A program made the position numbers and the translations under genes. 64,000 nt of DNA from Isochrysis galbana (taxonomy: Eukaryota; Haptophyta; Isochrysidales; Isochrysidaceae): positions 1,476,253 to 1,540,252 of the forward strand of contig CM030937.1 in NCBI GenBank assembly GCA_018136815.1, given 5' to 3'. The notes beneath the pieces are model-generated. The model made no database searches. It was not told the origin of the DNA and saw only the letters and a program-made list of their open reading frames with translations. The stretch's first letter is position 1, and each line of letters begins with the position of its first letter. Positions 52,335-62,157 of the stretch are shown here, in pieces.

Positions 52335-53519
52335 TCACCCCTCTTCAAGACATAAGATCCCCGCCTTGGAAAGGGCGTGGATCAAGTGGCAATCATCATG
52401 CGATGCCTCGTCGGCATCGCCTTCACACAAAGATGCCAAGCTAGTGGATCCGAGGCCAAAGATGTGAAGTCGCGTGCAAAGCAAGGATGCGATCAATATG
52501 CCAGTGCCTAACCCTGACGGGCACGTGCTCCCCCCTGTTCCCAAATGGCCAAATTCGGTTTGATGGAGTGCGCCACGTGCAGAATCAATGATCGCAGAGC
52601 GGTATCTCGACAATGAGAAGATATCGCTGAAATACAACGTATGGTGGTTCAGCGACGCTTGAAGTGATTCAATGCGTGCAAGCTGGTCCGGCGAGCTCAG
52701 ATGAAGGAGCAGAGTGGGGTGTCTCAGTTGTGACTGGTGGTGCGTGTCCTCTATAGCTGCAAGCCAAGCCGGCTTTTGCCCATCCATCAATGCCGTGGAA
52801 TTGGATGCACCGAGCACTCTCAGCGTCTCGCTACGCGAATAGAGTGCACTTCGGCCCTGATTGCCGCCACCACTTGCGTGACTGCCACCGATGTTCTCAA
52901 ACGGCTCTTGTGCCTCGTCCACCAAGATTATCATAGGGTGTGAGCCGATGCTTGCATGCATGTGTGCTTCTGAGCTCGCAACTATCCCGCAAGAGTTGTG
53001 CTGTTGTGGCCTCTTCCCTAGGACAGCAGCGAATAGGTCTTCTGAGGGCAGAATCGACTCGGCGACTCTAGCCGACCATGGCTGTCTGCAAGAATGTGCA
53101 TGGCTGGGAGCCGAGTGCAGAGTGACAATGCCAGTACGCAACGACATTTCCACGAGATCCGACTGCTTGTTGATGGCAATTGCGATCTCACTTGCTGCCC
53201 GCTGCTTTGCATGCTTGGAGGTACGCCGCAGGCTCCGATGCTTGGATGCATACCTGACCAGCTTGGTGACACGAGACCACTCTGTCTGCGTCTCCTCGCG
53301 CCCATTCTCCTCAGCAGAGCAGAGTGCTACGCCACTCACCAGGACTGCCGGCCGCTGCGGCTCAGCTGCATCTAGTGGCAGGAACAGCTCTTCGGGGAGA
53401 TCGGGTAGGCCAAAGGCGTCACACTCGGGAGGGATCTCATCGACAAACGACATTGACCGCAAAGAGCAGTCCATCCTCACCGGCATGTCACGCCTACCGA
53501 CCGCAGCCCATCGCAGCAC
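52335..53519 (-). CDS. GT29 sialyltransferase-like protein (5' end uncertain)
   Basis: About 394-residue minus-strand frame. The central part has an L-motif-like segment (CGIVASSEAHMHAS then GSHPMIILVDEAQEPFENIGG, compare CAVVGNSG..GS..G.EIDSHD.VLR.N.AP..GFE.DVG). The C-terminal part has an S-motif-like segment (CPSGLGTGILIASLLCTRLHIFGLG, compare PSTG......C..V..YGFG) and HDDCHLIHALSKAGI (VS-like His). Family knowledge: GT29 enzymes are Golgi CMP-sialic-acid transferases; algal members exist whose activity is unclear. Several canonical residues differ (DEAQ in place of the R-x-N-x-AP pattern), so activity may be altered. The frame opens with GTG at 53519. A strong acceptor (CCCCTTCTGCAG at about 53580) suggests an upstream exon encoding the missing Golgi anchor; the first internal ATG is at 53486. 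Confidence 0.65.
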   Translation of the reverse strand: MLRWAAVGRRDMPVRMDCSLRSMSFVDEIPPECDAFGLPDLPEELFLPLDAAEPQRPAVLVSGVALCSAEENGREETQTEWSRVTKLVRYASKHRSLRRTSKHAKQRAASEIAIAINKQSDLVEMSLRTGIVTLHSAPSHAHSCRQPWSARVAESILPSEDLFAAVLGKRPQQHNSCGIVASSEAHMHASIGSHPMIILVDEAQEPFENIGGSHASGGGNQGRSALYSRSETLRVLGASNSTALMDGQKPAWLAAIEDTHHQSQLRHPTLLLHLSSPDQLARIESLQASLNHHTLYFSDIFSLSRYRSAIIDSARGALHQTEFGHLGTGGSTCPSGLGTGILIASLLCTRLHIFGLGSTSLASLCEGDADEASHDDCHLIHALSKAGILCLEEG

Positions 53520-53732
53520 CTCTCGCGCTCCGATGCCGAAGAGCCTTGCAGAAGACCTGGGGCCAGTCAGACCTGCAGAAGGGGGGGGATGTGAAGAATG
53601 TGGTGCGGTGGTGCGGTGAGGGACGTGCTAGAGCGTGGAAGGCGCTGCAGAGCCGAGTGTTGATCACGCACATGGAGGGTCGCTCGCGCTAGGAGAGGAG
53701 GAGACGCCACTAAAATATAATATTGTACTCCA

Positions 53733-53755
53733 GAGCACTCTAGCGTAGAGTGCTC
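53733..53755. repeat. Perfect 10-bp hairpin
   Basis: GAGCACTCTA-GCG-TAGAGTGCTC. It is followed within 70 bp by smaller AAAAAC/GTTTTT inverted pairs. It may belong to the end of the hAT remnant that starts at about 53860. Confidence 0.6.
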
Positions 53756-53904
53756 CTACATGTGAAAAACAGGATACCCGTTTTTGTGTGAAGGCCAAAA
53801 ACAGTGTTTTTCACCAGCGCGCCGCGCTCGCGCCAACCCCCCACCCCCTCTCTACAGAATGATGGATGAAGGTTCAAGCAATCAACCTCTGCACTACGTC
53901 AAGG

Positions 53905-54859
53905 CTAGGACAAGCCGCATCGTCTGCCAGCCATCAGCCATGCCTCCTGAGCATCATCATCACTGCTATCGGAGTCACTATCCCACTTCACCACGTCAGC
54001 GGCCCAGCCGGCATCTTGCACGCGCCGCTGCACATGCATGGTCTCGTGACAATAGACGAGTTTATCCGCAGTGGCATGCCTCATCCTCGCGCGATTCTGG
54101 CTATGGATTTGACCATATACTGACCAATTGCGTTCTGCTGCAGATGCCGCAGCAGGTTGAGACAGAACCTGTTGTGCAATCGAAGCGAGCATTGGGACGT
54201 GCTTACCATACATGGTCCACCAACGCGATGGCTCCATCTCCTTAGCATTGTCGATCGCCGACGGCCGTGAGAATGTCCCTTCCTTATTTTGATACGCCGA
54301 GAATTCACGCTCGACGTGAGCAACTCTTGAAACAACCTCAGGGCTTTCGCAAGTTAAGTGCTTCCATGCATGCTCATGATCGACCGAGGCCAAGATCGCG
54401 TCGCGCAGGCAAAAACGATCGAAAACGATATTCAAGCCCTCCATGGTCGCCGCGTCAAGTTCGCCCGTAGTATTCATGAATTCAGGGTCTAGGGCATACG
54501 CAGCAGCATGGAAAGGAGAGTGAAGGTACTCCCACCTTTCAGCATGAATGGTTTGCAGGCCCTTGAACCAAGGCACCTTGCCAAGCAACGTTTTTATGCG
54601 CTCACCAATCGTGAACATCCGATCGTACACCTTGCTGATGCAAAACTTGTTTGTTGCTATCTAGCATTCGAAGCAATTTGATAATGGGCATTGCAACAAA
54701 CAATATCAGTGTCATGGGCTTCCAAAATCCTGCCTCATCCAATACGATCGCCTTCACCCTTTGGCCAATGTTTGCATCGAGCACATCGTCGTCGTCGCCC
54801 GCGCGGCCCCTTGATGCGAATTTGTGCACGCCGTACTCTGATGTCACGACCACCTGCAT
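53905..54859 (-). pseudogene. Second hAT-type transposase remnant, frameshifted
   Basis: Minus-strand frames 54859-54602 (VKAIVLDEAGFWKPMTLILFVAMPIIKLLRMLDSN) and 54630-53905 join at a one-base shift near 54625 (CAAGGTGTAC). The second contains a hAT-like C-terminal dimerisation region (PSRWWTMYGKHVPMLASIAQQVL, PAAASAAERNWSVYG, NRARMRHATADKLVY) and ends in an acidic SDSDSSDDDAQEAW tail. It is a different lineage from the 9669-11399 copy. The N-terminal half (BED finger, first catalytic Asp) is missing beyond about 54870. Confidence 0.78.
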
Positions 54860-54889
54860 GACGGTGTCAGAGCAAGGCTCATCTCACTC

Positions 54890-55783
54890 TTGGAGATTGC
54901 CTGCGAGGGCGCGCCGGCAGCTAGCGCGGAATGCAGTTCTTGCGGGGAGCTCATGGAGCTTTCCTCGGGGTTGACTACGGGCATGGTGATCGACGCACGA
55001 CGCACGGAGGGCGCGGAAGTGTGGAAGGAGGCTTGTGGGAGGTGGTGGCAGGCGACTGGGGGTCCCCCACGAGAAATCTTGAGACCGGAGAATGTTTTGG
55101 ACGAACCTTCCTGCCGTCGGCCGAGGAGAGGAGGACGGAGAGAGAGAGAAAGAGAGTCTCGCAGAGCGACTGCAGAACGAGAAGTCGAAGTCATGCCGGT
55201 TTATTACCTTAAACGAGTCGACAATTATAGTAACAGCAAAAACAAAATTCGAATCGCAAATTTCGAGACCAAAATCTGCAAACCTGGACTTGAGACCATG
55301 GGGAATCCAAATCTGTGTGTCTTGTGCGTCAGTGGCAACACGGGGAACTGTTCAATTGTAATTGTGAGCGCGTACCTTACACGAATATTCATGCCTACAG
55401 CCTTCAGATGGGCAGGAATACAACAGACGGGCCAGAAGCCAATGAGTAAGGACACCTTCCAAAGGTACGTGCAACGAATTGCCCCATACGTGCAAGCAGT
55501 TGCCAAAGAGAGCATGGCACTTGTTCGCTACGCAGTGGTCCGGTACGGCAACATGCACAACGGTGGCACCGTCGTGGCGGGCGACATGTCCGTGCTTACC
55601 AACAACTGTTTTTGGCAAACGAGAGGACACTACGCGATGAACGGCGACCCCTGCTGCGTGTGGAGAGTCGGTGTGGACGAGGGCGAGCTGCTCGGCTTCT
55701 CTACCGACGACATCTCGCTCGCGGGGGACGAGTCGTCGAGGACCTCGAGGAGCATGCCTGTCTGCGCGCCTGACGAATTGTGA
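54890..55783 (+). pseudogene. DDE transposase-like fragment (Kolobok-like?) within a dispersed repeat
   Basis: The frame is chimeric. Residues from about 55190 (MPVYYLKRVDNYSNSKNKI) lie in the repeat shared with 59876-60240. 55430-55650 encodes PMSKDTFQRYVQRIAPYVQAV, AGDMSVLTNNCFWQTRGHYAMNG, which resembles the ISKSTFYR...VAGDGRWDSPGHSA section of Kolobok-type transposases (catalytic Asp in AGD). The frame then passes into the TGACGAATTGTGATGG block and stops. Probably a remnant. The family call is tentative. Confidence 0.4.
55072..55432 (+). repeat. Dispersed repeat, copy A (inverted copy at 59876-60240)
   Basis: About 360 bp, nearly identical to the reverse complement of 59876-60240. It includes a (GA)n run, CTGCAGAACGAGAAGTCGAAG, and a conserved short frame starting MPVYYLKR. 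Copy B differs by scattered substitutions and lacks the downstream transposase-like part. Confidence 0.9.
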
Positions 55784-56150
55784 TGGCCCATAGGGCCTGA
55801 GGGCAATGAGGAAGGGGCAAAGCCGGCGGCAGGCGCGGCGAGGGAGACGACTTCGGAGGTGCTGACGGGCTGAAGCCCGTCAGCAGAGGAAGGCGGGCAG
55901 GCGGGCTTGAGCGAGGGCGAGGACGGCGGCGAAAGCGACATCGAACGAGCAGCGAGAGGCGAGGGCGAGTGAGAGGAGTGCTGTGGTGGCAGGGGCTGGC
56001 GGCTGGCGAGGCAAGGAGGGATTGTAGGGTATGAGTGTTACGAGAGCGAGAGCGACGAGAGCGAGAGCGACGGCGGATGACGACTGACGACAGGACGACG
56101 GACAGAGACACCCAAGAAAACACCCCGACCCTCGCCCCATGAGGGCCCGG
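55768..56150. mobile_element. LINE-family non-coding fragment
   Basis: Starts with the TGACGAATTGTGATGGCCCA block shared with 22812 and 51940 (inverted), then GACGGGCTGAAGCCCGTCAGC (hairpin, related to 51909-51933), then GAGCGA-rich simple sequence up to about 56085. No coding domain. Confidence 0.45.
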
Positions 56151-56982
56151 GAGATATCCATCAATCTGAAAAACTTCAGCGTCTCATACCGTTGGAGAGA
56201 TACCGACTTTCGAGGGGCTTGCTATGGGCACTCGAACTCCTCAGGCGCCTTGAGGAAGACATTCCGCGATTGGCGAGGCGGAGTTTTCATATTCAACTCG
56301 CCAGCGGTCCGGCCTCTTTAGCAGAGGGGGGGAAGTGCTGCTGGCTGGTATAAAGATCCACAGCTCCATCCACATCTCCCCCATTACTAACAGAGGGTGT
56401 GAGAGTGTGGGGTATAGGCGATGGCGCAAGGCAGTACCGTTAATGTGATGGGAGCCCCGTAGGTAGCAGTAGTAGCCTGAATCTTCACAACATTTTTGTT
56501 TCCTCCCCGGGAGCGCGCACCTAGCCCATCATATGACACAAGGACTGGCGACACAAGGCATGGTGCACATTATGGCACATACATACACACGCAGTTGGAG
56601 TGCATCCCAAACATGCACGCAAGGTACACACCATTAGCGGACAACATCTCTGGGTCACAAAAGTAGCACGACACTACGGAATGGAAGCCTCTTTGCAAAA
56701 GCGAGCCAACAGCAGCGTCATACTGAGCCGACGGCCTCGATTTGGTCATTGTGCCCAGCCTCAATTCATGGCCTTCTGCATTGATCAAGCTCAAGAGGAT
56801 GATATGAACAAAACGGGAACACCATGCAAGAGGGGAAGCCGGTCAATGCTGGAGCGCAAGTGCGACAAATGAGTAGTTGCACTAGCTGTCATATCGAGGC
56901 TACACAGTCAAGACGTGCCACCACCATGACATTCCACGTGGTTGCGCATGGGCTTCACCGGAACCATGAAAAGGGTGGAGAT
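56151..56982. other. Intergenic, nothing recognised
   Basis: Short frames only. It contains the presumed 3' region of the downstream minus-strand monooxygenase. Confidence 0.4.
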
Positions 56983-58494
56983 TTATTCAAAGCGCAGCGC
57001 GCCATCATGGATTGATCTGTTGAAGCACTTGAGGTCGGCGAAGTGATCTTGGTTGTGCAACTGCCATGGGTCCTCCTCAAGCTGTCGGTTCGCATCGTTT
57101 AGGACACGCGTCATATAGTTGGGCGTGAAGCCCTCGATAAGTAGGCGACGCCTCGACTTCAAGTCTTGCGGGCGTAGTTTGGCCACTGCAATCGTGTGAC
57201 CAGCCTTCTCCATCTGATTGAGCATGTTGAATGTCCACTGGAAGGAGAGCTCAGCGCGTAGCGTCCACGAGGTGTAGATGTAGCCCATAATATACGCGTA
57301 GTTGGGAACGTCTGAAATCATGAGGCCCCTGTACGTCACCTTGTCGCTCATCTTGATAGTCTCGCCGTCGACCACAACCTTGATCTTGCCCGGCGACGTC
57401 GTGAGATTCAGACCTGTTGCCGTGACCACCACATCGCACTGAATCTCTCGACCGTCGGCCAGCCGCACGCCCGTGTTAGTGAAGGCCTCCAAGGCAGATG
57501 TGACAACTGTCGCCTCACCAGTGCGCAGCACCCGGAAAAAGTCGCCATCGGCATCCATGCACAAGCGCTGGGTCCACGGGTTATAGGAGGGCGTCAAATG
57601 CGGCCGGAGCTCTTTGGCCTTGCGCCCCAATGACCATGCGGCAAGCCTCCAAATGATCCACTTTGCGGTTGACGGGAATGTGATGCAAAAGAGGTGGAAG
57701 GCCCACTCGAAGCGGATCTGTGCCCATCGGTTGAAAGTGAGCATGGTCTGCAGCCCCAGGAAAAAATGTACCACCCCATAGAATAGGCTGAGCGGCCACG
57801 TGAAGAAGCGCGGCATCGTCGTGATGTAGGTGGGAGAGCGCTGCACCATGACGACGTGCTCGCACAACTTGGAGAGCTCTGGTACGAGGGTGATGGCGGT
57901 CGCACCAGACCCGACGACCACCACTCGCTTGCCCGCGAGCTCGATTTTCTCAGGCCAGAACTGTGGGTGTACGACCTGACCTCCAGAGGCGACAAACTCG
58001 TCCCGGCCTGGGAAGCGCGTGTCGAGCGCTTGGTCGTAGTCGTAGTAGCCAACGCTGGCTATGAGGAAGCTGCACTCAATCTTCTGTGGCACCTGGTCGT
58101 CTCCGACGAGCACGTCAATCGTCCACGCTTTGGTCTGGGAGGACCAGGACTGCGCGACGACCTTGTGCTTGTACCTGATCCGGCGCGAGATGTCGTTCTC
58201 GTCCGCCGTCTCGCGGATGTAATCGCGGATGTGCCTGCCCTCTGCGAGGTGCTGGTAGGCGTTGAACGGCTTGAAGCTGTATCCATAATCAATCATTGGC
58301 GAGTCGGAGCGGATCCCCGGATACTTGAAGATGTCCCAGGTGCCTCCACTCGCACCACGCATCTCGAGGATCACATAATTCTTCTCAGGGCACATGTGCT
58401 GCAGGTGGTAAGCACCGGCGACCCCCGCAAGGCCGGCGCCGATGATGACGATGTCAAGCTTCTGCTCTGGGATGGGGTAGGGCTGCTGCGCCAT
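56983..58494 (-). CDS. Baeyer-Villiger / class B flavin-dependent monooxygenase (EthA-like)
   Basis: 503-residue intronless protein. FAD-binding Rossmann motif at residues 14-24 (IVIIGAGLAGVAGA), then GGTWDIFKYPGIRSDSP (BVMO-type G-G-T-W..YPG.R.D). The class fingerprint F-x-G-x-x-x-H-x-x-x-W-P is present in expanded form (FPGRDEFVASGGQVVHPQFWP). The NADPH-binding Rossmann motif is VVVVGSGATAITLVPEL, and the C-terminal VVVTATGLN motif is present. Overall closest in pattern to EthA/MymA-like monooxygenases, which insert oxygen next to ketones or oxidise S and N atoms using NADPH, O2 and FAD. The ATG at 58494 is preferred because the Rossmann fold begins 13 residues later. The same frame runs on upstream through purine/G-rich DNA that encodes only Gly/Arg low complexity. 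Lack of introns and the bacterial-like family hint at horizontal origin, not proven. Confidence 0.9.
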   Translation of the reverse strand: MAQQPYPIPEQKLDIVIIGAGLAGVAGAYHLQHMCPEKNYVILEMRGASGGTWDIFKYPGIRSDSPMIDYGYSFKPFNAYQHLAEGRHIRDYIRETADENDISRRIRYKHKVVAQSWSSQTKAWTIDVLVGDDQVPQKIECSFLIASVGYYDYDQALDTRFPGRDEFVASGGQVVHPQFWPEKIELAGKRVVVVGSGATAITLVPELSKLCEHVVMVQRSPTYITTMPRFFTWPLSLFYGVVHFFLGLQTMLTFNRWAQIRFEWAFHLFCITFPSTAKWIIWRLAAWSLGRKAKELRPHLTPSYNPWTQRLCMDADGDFFRVLRTGEATVVTSALEAFTNTGVRLADGREIQCDVVVTATGLNLTTSPGKIKVVVDGETIKMSDKVTYRGLMISDVPNYAYIMGYIYTSWTLRAELSFQWTFNMLNQMEKAGHTIAVAKLRPQDLKSRRRLLIEGFTPNYMTRVLNDANRQLEEDPWQLHNQDHFADLKCFNRSIHDGALRFE

Positions 58495-58539
58495 GGCAGA
58501 AGGAGGGTCGGGGCGGCGTGGGGCTGCAAACGGGACGGC

Positions 58540-59185
58540 TGAAGACGGCTGAGAGGGGCGGAGGGGCCGGAAGAGCGGGTGTGGTGGCTGTGGAAGGGGG
58601 GAGGGCGGGAGGGTGTGCGGAAGGTGCCCTGCTCTCTCTTCTCGCTTGGAGCAATCGAGCAGTGGTGATGCTGGGCAAGCATGCCAGGAATAAGAGAGAA
58701 TACGCGCGAGGAGAGAGAAGAGTCCGTGGGGGCTAGTGTGCTGCGCTGAGCTGAGATCTCTCCCGCACGTGTCTTTGGACGGCTCTCTCTCTCTCTCCCT
58801 CTCTCCCTCGTGCTGAAAGACCCTCAGAGTTGGCGCTAGGCAGACGTTCCCCATGGGAGAGAAGAAGAGGGCGGATAGAAATAAGATTGGGGGTCTCGAC
58901 AGGCGCGGAAAGAGAGCGGCCGAGGGGCACCGCGAGAGAAGGAGGGAGAGAGAGTGCACGGGAGGGTTTGACGAGACCCCTCCCCCCCGTCCACCCGCCG
59001 AAACCCCTCCCCCTCCCTCCCGCCCCCCCCAGCCCCCCTCCCCCCCGGGCCCCTCCCCCCGCCCCCCCCCCCCCCCCCTCCCCCCGCCCCCCCCTGGCCC
59101 CGCCCCCCTGGCCCTCCCCCCCTCCCCCAGCCCCCTGGCCCCCCCCCTGCCCCCGCCCCCTGGCCCCCCCCCCCCGCGCGCGCGC
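58540..59185. promoter_or_regulatory. Mixed purine and poly-C tracts 5' of the monooxygenase
   Basis: A G/A block at 58540-58620, a CT repeat at 58783-58810, a GA block to 58960, then 200 bp of C runs (58979-59175). Open frames on both strands here are compositional. Promoter role inferred. Confidence 0.3.
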
Positions 59186-59499
59186 GAAGGCCCTGCGCGG
59201 GCCGCGTTCCGTCTCGAGAGCGGGCGGGACGGACTCGCTCGAGCCATCGAAGGCCCACGGTCGTTTTGTTATTGGCCACGCGGCGGGGGCATCTCTGAAC
59301 TCTTTACTGCCGGGAGCGCAGCATCGCAGCATGCAAATGGCAAATGGCTGGCTGCTTCGTTTTGTACTTTTTCGTGGAGAGCGGGGAGAGCAGGGCTGCA
59401 TCAGAGAGATCTGCCGCACGTTCTGCAGGGAAAGAAGTGCGTGTGTGGATGGGGGAGAGCCGCGGGGCGGGGAGGGTATTGTATTATTGTATTGTAGGG

Positions 59500-59875
59500 A
59501 GGCAAAACACTATTTTAACTTCTAAGGGTGTCCGGGCTGCACTTGCCTCCCGCACCTGAGGTGTTTGCCTCCGACGTGAGACGATCCCTCTAGGTGGAAT
59601 CACCAAGTGTGGATTTGGTAATGCCCATCTTCTGCGGCAGGTGGAACAAGATTTGGCACGCTCCCAAACGTGGTCCTGCTGGAGTGAGTGAGCAGCGACC
59701 CGCATTATTCCACATTCCACTCTCCTGCTGCCCTAGGTTGCAATTGCCTCGTGCACCTGAGGTAATGGTGGGTAGTGTGCGCCTCCCTCGTAGAACAAGT
59801 CGACCTGGTCATACCACATCCCTCTGTCTTCTCTTTTGGTGGGACGGCAGATGGAATCATAATGCCCACTTCCCT
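59500..59875. other. Intergenic, nothing firmly recognised
   Basis: Contains two similar words, TTGCCTCCCGCACCTGAGGT (59547) and TTGCCTCGTGCACCTGAGGT (59745), about 200 bp apart; possibly part of the repeat that follows. Confidence 0.4.
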
Positions 59876-60240
59876 GTTGTATTCCTGCCCATCTGAAGGC
59901 TGTAGGCATGAATATTCGTGTAAGGTACGCGCTCATAATTACAATTGAACAGTTCCCCGTGTTGCCACTGACTCACAAGACACACATATTCTGATTCCCC
60001 ATGGTCTCAAGTCCAGGTTTGCAGATTTTGGTCTCGAAATTTGCGATTCGAATTTTGTTTTTGCTGTTACTATAATTGTTGGCTCGTTTAAGGTAATAAA
60101 CCGGCATGACTTCGACTTCTCGTTCTGCAGTCGCTCTGCGAGACTCTCTCTCTCTCTCTCTCCGTCCGCCTCTCCTCGGCCGACGGCAGGAAGATTCGTC
60201 CAAAACATTCTCCGGTCCCAAGATATCTCTCGTGGGGGGT
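59876..60240 (-). repeat. Dispersed repeat, copy B
   Basis: Inverted counterpart of 55072-55432. The conserved short frame (MPVYYLKRANNYSNSKNKI) is on the minus strand at about 60108 and closes after NMCVL. Confidence 0.9.
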
Positions 60241-60259
60241 CTCTCCGCAGGCGAGAGGC

Positions 60260-60770
60260 TGTGGAAATCAAAGCCGTAGCTTGGATTGTAACGGTAGCTC
60301 ACAATCCGAACAAACAACGTGACAAGGGAGTCAAGGAATCCAAAGAATCAACCAAGAACCGAGTCTTCTCTCAAATCTTTGAACTTGAACTTGAACCCGA
60401 ACTCGAGAACATCGACAGAAACCAACAAACGTCGACCCCGATCAACCTAGTACCTTGATCCAGAGTATTTCCACAATACTCTAGACGGATCCGATGGCTT
60501 GTGTGTCTTTTAACTTTAGGATGGGCATTGTTTCTTGAGGGGTGATCGCCGTTTACTTCGAGACTCTTCGTTGTGGCTTCGTTTCGGTTGGCTGCATTCT
60601 TCTCCGGACTCGTTTCTTTGATTGTGGCGACTGTTTACGTGAGTTTTCGGAGTGTCCCTTTGCCCCACGAACAAGCATTCGCTTGTTTCGACATCCTCGC
60701 GAGCCTTCTGCAAGCGGAATCCTTATGTCTCTAAATTGTGGAAATCAAAGCCGTAGCTTGGATTGTAACG
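60260..60770 (+). repeat. 34-bp direct repeats bounding about 440 bp
   Basis: A 34-bp sequence starting TGTGGAAATCAAAGCCGTAG is present identically at 60260-60293 and 60737-60770. The DNA between has no recognised gene; its left part (60294-60460) is A-rich, the rest T/G-rich. It could be a small element with terminal direct repeats or a segmental duplication edge. Confidence 0.7.
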
Positions 60771-60925
60771 AGATGAACGAGATGTAACGAGATGGCCTGA
60801 TGGCCCGACGACGAGATGAACGAGATGGCCTTGATGGCCCGACGAGATGAACGAGATGGCCCGAGGGCCCGACGAGATGAACGAGATGGCCCGAGGGCCC
60901 GACGAGATGAACGAGATTTTCGGGT
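60771..60925 (+). repeat. Tandem repeat, 30-bp units
   Basis: About four and a half copies of GAGATGAACGAGATGGCCCGAGGGCCCGAC. The first two are longer variants; the last is cut after GAGATT. GGCCCGAGGGCC inside the unit is palindromic. Confidence 0.9.
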
Positions 60926-61071
60926 AACGGAACTGGACGAGGAGTTTCCCCACTAAGCTTGGTCGTAATGCGGTGAAACCGATTTTAGAGACAAGCGGGA
61001 AACCGGGGCGGAAGGAACTGGCAAGGAAGTCGGCAGGAAGGCAGAGGAAATGTCTTGGCAAGGGCGACGGA

Positions 61072-61275
61072 GGCAGGACTTTTAACAGTAGGCGGAGGCA
61101 GGATTTTTTAACGGTAGGAAGGCAGGATTTTTTTAACAGTAGGAAGGCAGGATTTTTAACGGTAGGGTGGCAGGATTTTTAACAGTAGGGAGAGGCAGGA
61201 TTTTTAACGGTAGAAGGAATGCGGAATTTACTGGTAGAAGAAGAGCGTGGAATTTAACTGTAACTGTAGAAGAAG
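61072..61275 (+). repeat. Tandem repeat, about 24-bp units
   Basis: Six clear and two decaying copies of GGCAGGATTTTTAACGGTAGG with varying T-run length. It lies downstream of (minus sense) the tRNA-like head at 61315-61390, so it could be the tail region of a SINE. Confidence 0.88.
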
Positions 61276-61314
61276 AGCGGAGAGGAGAAGGAGCGGGGCT
61301 CGAACTGCAGAGCG

Positions 61315-61390
61315 CTCCGTCCGGACTCGAATTCGCGACCCAGAGCAAAAGGTTGGTGGAGGCGGTGGGTTGAACCACTATGCCACGTGA
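61315..61390 (-). mobile_element. tRNA-derived SINE-like head (minus strand)
   Basis: On the minus strand, TGGCATAGTGG (61385-61375) matches an A box and GAATTCGAGTCC (61334-61323) a B-box-like element, spaced as in tRNA genes. The T arm does not pair well, so it is not called a functional tRNA. With the tandem T-rich tail at 61275-61072 it has SINE architecture. Confidence 0.4.
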
Positions 61391-61499
61391 GAGTTTACGT
61401 AGCCATAGGGCCGATGGGAAGGGCTGAGAACCGCCCTATATACTCTGGTTTTTTTTCTCTTCTTTTTCACTTTTCTTCTTCTTTCTTCCTCTGTTCTTT

Positions 61500-62050
61500 T
61501 TTACTGTTTTACTGTTTCTCTTTTTACTGTTATTTCTTTTTGCCTCTGAGACATCGCGAATGCGACAGAGGCGCGGCCTCGGCCTCGCTGGCCTTGGGTC
61601 CTGGGTGCCCTCCTGGCGGCCTTGGTGGTCTGTCTGTGGCTCAGTGGTGAGGGGGGGTCAGTACGAGCGAGGGCCAGTGCAGGCGAGTGCGTGCGGCGCG
61701 CGGCGCGCGCTCGGCGAAGGTCAAGGCCAGAGTGGTGTCAGTGTCAGCTCAGCCCCTGCCAGCAGGCAGGGGCTGAGGTTGGTTGTGCAGGCCCACCCAA
61801 GGGGTGTCTGCGATGGAGAGAGGGGGGCGCGAGGCCCCTATTGGCCTCCTCTGTGATGGCTCTCCTGATCTACACATTCTAAGGCAATAGAACGTGTGGA
61901 ATGGCTCTCCCGATGCACAACAGGAGGGGAGCGGCGCGCGCTCCATGACCCAATCGTTTTAAAAATAGTTGAAGAACGTGTGGAATGGCTCTTCCGATGC
62001 ACAACAGGAGGGGAGCGGCGCGCGCTCCATGACCCAATCTTTTTGGTAGA
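61500..62050 (-). mobile_element. LINE 5' region pieces with an internal 85-bp tandem duplication
   Basis: 61510-61565 is the inverted copy of 22480-22530. 61600-61830 matches 5860-6070. Two LINE 5' termini (minus sense, ...GACCCAATCG, ...GACCCAATCT edges) lie in tandem because a roughly 85-bp segment (AGAACGTGTGGAATGGCTCT start) is duplicated at about 61888 and 61974. No protein domain. Confidence 0.55.
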
Positions 62051-62157
62051 ATAGCTAATTGCTAGGAAGCGCTCACATGGTGCATTTCAAATGCGTGACA
62101 CTGACATTTCTCTTTCGTCGTGTAGACGTGATTCAATCAAAGAAGGTGGTCGGCCAC

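Noticed and set aside
54557..54660. Intron joining the two hAT frames
   Set aside because: The frames overlap around 54602-54630 and a single base shift explains them; no room for an intron.
58495..59247. N-terminal extension of the monooxygenase
   Set aside because: Open frame is Gly/Arg low complexity from the G-rich strand; the family starts with the Rossmann fold just after the ATG at 58494.
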